Positions 14,215 through 17,178 of a stretch of DNA of 17,178 nt are shown here, piece by piece; the first letter of the stretch is position 1, and every line of letters begins with the position of its first letter. This stretch comes from Lachnospiraceae bacterium UBA4260. GTDB taxonomy: Bacteria > Bacillota > Clostridia > Lachnospirales > Lachnospiraceae. The notes under the pieces were generated by a model. It had not been told where the DNA came from. It saw nothing but the letters and a program-made list of their open reading frames with translations, and searched no databases. Position numbers and translations under genes: made by a program. The stretch covers positions 1 to 17,178 of the forward strand of contig DGWK01000010.1 in NCBI GenBank assembly GCA_002395235.1, written 5' to 3'.

Positions 14215-15458
14215 GAATACTGATGTACACCGGAAAGGGAGGCGTAGGAAAGACCGGCATCGCAGCTGCCACGGCCGTCCGATGCGCCGCGCTCGGCTAC
14301 CGGACGACCATAATGAGCACCGATCAGGCGCACAGCCTCGGAGATGTCTTCGAGTGCCGGATCGGGTCCGCCCCGGTTCGGATCGCGGACAACATGACTG
14401 CTCTGGAAGTCGATCCCGCCGTGGAGAGCGAACGCGCCTGGGGAACCCTGAAGGATTATCTTCGGCAGATCATGGAAGAAAAATCGGGTGAGAGCCTGGC
14501 CGCGCAGGAAGCCCTGGTCTTCCCCGGCCTGGAGGAACTCTCCTCTCTTCTGCGCATTCTCGACCTCAGCGAAGCGGGATCCTGCGATGTCCTTGTGGTC
14601 GACTGCTCGCCGACCGGCGAGACGCTCTCACTCCTGCGCTATCCCGAACAGCTCCGCGTACTCACGGACAAAGTACTGCCCATGGTGCGCAGCGTCACGA
14701 GCGCTTTCGGAGGGCTGATCAGTCGCGCCACGACCGTTCCCAAGCCCAGAGACAAGGTCTTTGAGGAGCTGGACATCGTTGTCAAAAGATTGCACGGCCT
14801 GCAGAAGATCCTCTGCGACCGGCAGACGACGGGCATTCGCCTCGTCATGACGCCGGAAAGCATCGTAGTGAGCGAGGCGGAGCGCTCTTACTCCTGGCTG
14901 AGCGCCTTCGACTTCGGCGTTGACGCCGTCTATGTCAACCGTATCTATCCGAAAGAAGCCCTGAGCGGCAGCTTTGCCGGCTGGGCCTCCATGCAGGAAA
15001 GGAGCCTGGCGCGGGTGAAAGAAAGTTTTGCCCTGCAAAAGCAGTTCTATCTCCCGCTGCAGGATAAGGAACTTCGCGGCATCCCGGTGCTGGAGTCCGT
15101 CGCGGAGCAGCTCTACGGGGAACTCTCGGCAGGACCTGTGCCGGAGTCCGACTCGGCGCAGCTCTACGGGGAGCTCGCGGCAGAACCGGAAAAAGGGTGC
15201 AGCATCGACCCTGCGACTATATTTTGCGCAGAACAGAGCTATACGACCGAAAGAAATATGGAGGACGGCTCCTGGATCATGACAGTGCGCCTCCCCTATA
15301 TGAAGAGCACGGATCTTTCGGTGTCGAAGGACGGGAATGACCTGATCCTGGGCGTGCGTGACGAGCGGCGGCGGTTCCGGCTTACGGAACAGTGCGGCCG
15401 ACGGGAACTGAAATCGTGGTCGTATGAAAACGGCCGCCTTCAGATCATATTTGCGTAG
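14211..15458 (+). CDS. ArsA/Get3-family ATPase with alpha-crystallin-like C-terminal domain (second copy)
   Basis: A 415-residue paralogue of the preceding ATPase with the same order: Walker A GKGGVGKT (8-15), switch I STDQAHSLGD (36-45), switch II DCSPTGETLSLL (131-142), hydrophobic middle around 150-175, and a C-terminal HSP20-like beta domain (about 340-415, with WIMTVRLPYMKSTDLSVSKD). The two copies differ clearly outside the motifs, so the duplication is old. This copy alone has a tandem 17-residue repeat between ATPase and C-terminal domain (293-326, QLYGEL in each unit). Known ArsA-fold enzymes work as dimers or pseudodimers with two intact nucleotide sites; both copies here keep theirs, so a heterodimer is plausible. 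As with the first copy, an arsenic role is not supported by context. The lactate permease follows after 88 bases. Confidence 0.85.
   Translation: MRILMYTGKGGVGKTGIAAATAVRCAALGYRTTIMSTDQAHSLGDVFECRIGSAPVRIADNMTALEVDPAVESERAWGTLKDYLRQIMEEKSGESLAAQEALVFPGLEELSSLLRILDLSEAGSCDVLVVDCSPTGETLSLLRYPEQLRVLTDKVLPMVRSVTSAFGGLISRATTVPKPRDKVFEELDIVVKRLHGLQKILCDRQTTGIRLVMTPESIVVSEAERSYSWLSAFDFGVDAVYVNRIYPKEALSGSFAGWASMQERSLARVKESFALQKQFYLPLQDKELRGIPVLESVAEQLYGELSAGPVPESDSAQLYGELAAEPEKGCSIDPATIFCAEQSYTTERNMEDGSWIMTVRLPYMKSTDLSVSKDGNDLILGVRDERRRFRLTEQCGRRELKSWSYENGRLQIIFA
15087..15188 (+). repeat. Two tandem 51-bp units inside the second ArsA-type gene
   Basis: Units at 15087-15137 and 15138-15188 are in frame (17 codons each) and share long identical blocks, including GCAGCTCTACGGGG. 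The encoded units agree at 11 of 17 residues. They form a linker before the C-terminal domain. Confidence 0.75.
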
Positions 15459-15546
15459 ATACTGTCCGCTTAAAGATCGCGTCATCAGGTCGTTGTCGGC
15501 AGCCGGATGTGTCTGAGTATCTGAAGTTATTAAGGAGGAACAGAAA

Positions 15547-17082
15547 ATGCTAATAGTCAAATTTATTCTGGGACTTGTTCCGATCATCTGGCTGATCATC
15601 GCCCTGACCGGCATGAAAATGCCCGGCTACAAAGCCTGCAGTATCGCAATCATTTTTGCAGCCGTTGTTGCACTGTTTTACAAACATCTTCCGGTCATTT
15701 CCGTGGGAACCGCTTTCCTCGAAGGCGTATTCAGCGCTCTGTGGCCGATCATCCTCGTCATTCTGGCCGCACTGTTCGTCTACGCGCTGACTCTCGAGAC
15801 AGGTGCTATGGAAGAGATCAAGGCGATGCTCAGCAGCGTGTCCAGAGACAAGCGCGTACTCGGTCTGATCATCGGCTGGGGCTTCGGATGCTTTATGGAA
15901 GGTATGGCAGGTTTCGGTACCGCTGTTGCTATCCCCGCGTCCATCCTGGTTGCGCTGAACTTCGATCCGATTCCCACTGTTCTGGCACTTTTGATTGTCA
16001 ACTCTACTCCTACCGCTTTCGGCAGCGTCGGCGTTCCGACTACCTCCCTGGCTTCTGCCACAGGTCTTGCCGTCAATGCTCTCTCGCTGAACACGGTGCG
16101 CATTGAAGTTCTGCTCATGGCGATCTCGCCGCTCCTGTTCGTGGTCGTGATCGGCGGCGGCTTTAAGGCCCTCAAGGGAATGATCCCGTTCACGCTCATC
16201 GCGTCAGCTTCCTTTGTCATTCCCAACTTTATTATCGGCTCTTTCATCGGTCCCGAGCTTCCCGACATCATCGGTTCGATCTGCTCCATGATCTGCATGA
16301 TCCTTGTCGCGCTCAAGATGAAGAGCAAAGAGGTACCCGAGGAATACCTTGTAGGCGGCTCTGATACGCAGAAAGAACTCAAACTCGATGTAAACAGCGC
16401 GCTGCGCGCGTGGAGCCCCTTCATCCTGATCTTCGTGCTCCTTCTGTTTACCTCCAAGCTGTTCCCTTTCATCAACGAACCGCTTTCCAAGATCTCTTCC
16501 AAGATCAACATCTACGTCGGTGAAGGCGCGACGCCCACCAGCTTTACCTGGATCAATACACCCGGTGTCTGGATCATCCTTTCCGGTATCATCGGCGGCC
16601 TGATCCAAGGCGCTTCGATCGGCAAGATCTTCGGCGTTCTCGGCGCTACGATCAAGAAGAATATCAAGACGATCGTGACGATCTGCTCCGTCCTTGCAAC
16701 CGCTAAGATCATGGTGCACAGCGGCATGACCACCGACGTCGCAGACGTCCTCGTCACTGTGACCGGCAAGTTCTATCCGCTGTTCTCCCCTCTGGTCGGC
16801 GTTCTCGGCGCATTCGTCACGGGTTCCGGCACGAGTACCGGCGTTCTGTTCGGACCTCTGCAGTCCGCCTCCGCAGCGCAGCTCGGACTTTCTCCCGAAT
16901 GGCTCTGCGCGGCCAACTCTCTCGGCGCAGGCGTCGGCAAGATGATCTCGCCTTCCAACATCGCGCTGGCAACGGCCTCGGCAGGACTGGCCGGACGCGA
17001 GAATGAGATCCTGAGCGGCATCTTCAAGTACTGCATCCTCTATGCGGTGGTCGGCGGAATTATCTGCTTCGCATTTGTCTGA
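15547..17082 (+). CDS. lctP: L-lactate permease, LctP/LldP family
   Basis: A 511-residue integral membrane protein with about 12 or more hydrophobic segments, clearly of the lactate permease (LctP/LldP) family. Diagnostic stretches include ALWPIILVILAALFVYALTL, GFGCFMEGMAGFGTAVAIPA, VNSTPTAFGSVGVPTTSLA, GSGTSTGVLFGPLQ and the C-terminal GAGVGKMISPSNIALATA. It is slightly shorter than Bacillus and E. coli members (about 540-560), mostly in loops. The family imports L-lactate (often D-lactate and glycolate too) with protons across the cytoplasmic membrane. Start fixed by TAAGGAGGAA six bases upstream. It closes the operon and supplies the substrate for the Lut proteins at its beginning. The 88 bases before it contain no clear promoter; the 96 bases after it contain no clear terminator. 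Confidence 0.95.
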   Translation: MLIVKFILGLVPIIWLIIALTGMKMPGYKACSIAIIFAAVVALFYKHLPVISVGTAFLEGVFSALWPIILVILAALFVYALTLETGAMEEIKAMLSSVSRDKRVLGLIIGWGFGCFMEGMAGFGTAVAIPASILVALNFDPIPTVLALLIVNSTPTAFGSVGVPTTSLASATGLAVNALSLNTVRIEVLLMAISPLLFVVVIGGGFKALKGMIPFTLIASASFVIPNFIIGSFIGPELPDIIGSICSMICMILVALKMKSKEVPEEYLVGGSDTQKELKLDVNSALRAWSPFILIFVLLLFTSKLFPFINEPLSKISSKINIYVGEGATPTSFTWINTPGVWIILSGIIGGLIQGASIGKIFGVLGATIKKNIKTIVTICSVLATAKIMVHSGMTTDVADVLVTVTGKFYPLFSPLVGVLGAFVTGSGTSTGVLFGPLQSASAAQLGLSPEWLCAANSLGAGVGKMISPSNIALATASAGLAGRENEILSGIFKYCILYAVVGGIICFAFV

Positions 17083-17178
17083 TTGAGGAGCGACGGCGGC
17101 TCGCCGAGCGAGCACCGGGGCTCAGATCTCAGACCTCAAATTGAATCGAACCTGAAAAAGGGGCTGTGAAAAAAGAAT
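17083..17178 (+). other. Trailing region after lctP
   Basis: Only 96 bases are visible. There is a short GC hairpin CGGCG-GCT-CGCCG (17094-17106) close after the stop, but no T-run follows, so a terminator is not established. No open frame with a ribosome-binding site starts here. Confidence 0.4.

Noticed and set aside
13009..15458. Arsenic-resistance operon
   Set aside because: Only the ATPase family suggests it. No arsB/acr3, arsR, arsC or arsD is nearby and the arsenite-binding cysteines are not visible.
15457..15522. 7-bp inverted repeat AGATACT/AGTATCT spanning the gap before lctP
   Set aside because: The arms are short and 52 bases apart, and no T-run follows; chance occurrence is likely.
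17139..17152. Sequence whose complement, GGTTCGATTC, resembles a tRNA T-loop
   Set aside because: The flanking bases do not form the T-stem, and no acceptor or anticodon arm can be drawn around it.

Overview
The window looks like chromosomal DNA of a mid-GC anaerobic Firmicute, most likely class Clostridia and perhaps Lachnospiraceae. This is inferred from the style of the giant Cna/SpaA-type surface protein, strong AGGAGG ribosome-binding sites, the AraC regulator with a degenerate sensory half, and a lactate-permease/Lut operon. Genus cannot be fixed from the sequence. I found no rRNA, tRNA, insertion sequence, CRISPR array or phage gene.

Layout. (1) Positions 3908 to 1, minus strand: one uninterrupted reading frame of about 1302 codons that runs off the left edge. 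It encodes a secreted, acidic, multi-domain cell-surface adhesin or pilin-like protein. (2) 3909-4222: an AT-rich divergent intergenic region with a 9-bp inverted repeat. (3) 4223-5440, plus strand: an AraC-family regulator closed by a textbook intrinsic terminator (5452-5482). (4) 5474-5706: an AT-rich control region with a good promoter (TTGAAA-17-TACAAT) overlapped by a CcpA cre-like sequence, and perfect 11-bp direct repeats on both sides. (5) 5707-17082, plus strand: ten tightly spaced genes that read as one operon.

The operon, in order, encodes: LutC-like LUD protein; a fused LutB-LutA iron-sulfur lactate-oxidation protein; long-chain polyprenyl diphosphate synthase; MenA/UbiA-type prenyltransferase; MenG/UbiE-type methyltransferase; FixC-type flavoprotein; FixX-type ferredoxin; two tandem ArsA/Get3-type ATPases with alpha-crystallin-like C-terminal domains; and an L-lactate permease. 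Several junctions are close or overlapping (3 bp, 4-bp ATGA overlap, another 4-bp overlap), which argues for co-transcription and translational coupling.

Working model (inference). LctP imports lactate and LutC/LutBA oxidises it to pyruvate. The electrons enter a membrane quinone whose prenyl tail, ring attachment and ring methylation are encoded in the same operon. FixC/FixX is an ETF:quinone-oxidoreductase-like module that exchanges electrons between this quinone and a soluble carrier. The genes for the naphthoquinone head group and for ETF (FixA/FixB) are absent from the window, so either they lie elsewhere or the cell scavenges a head-group precursor such as DHNA. The two ArsA/Get3-like ATPases carry no arsenic-resistance context and may handle membrane proteins or lipidic cofactors of this pathway. 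This combination of lactate oxidation, a quinone-making set, FixCX and an ArsA pair is the most interesting candidate for an undescribed system here.
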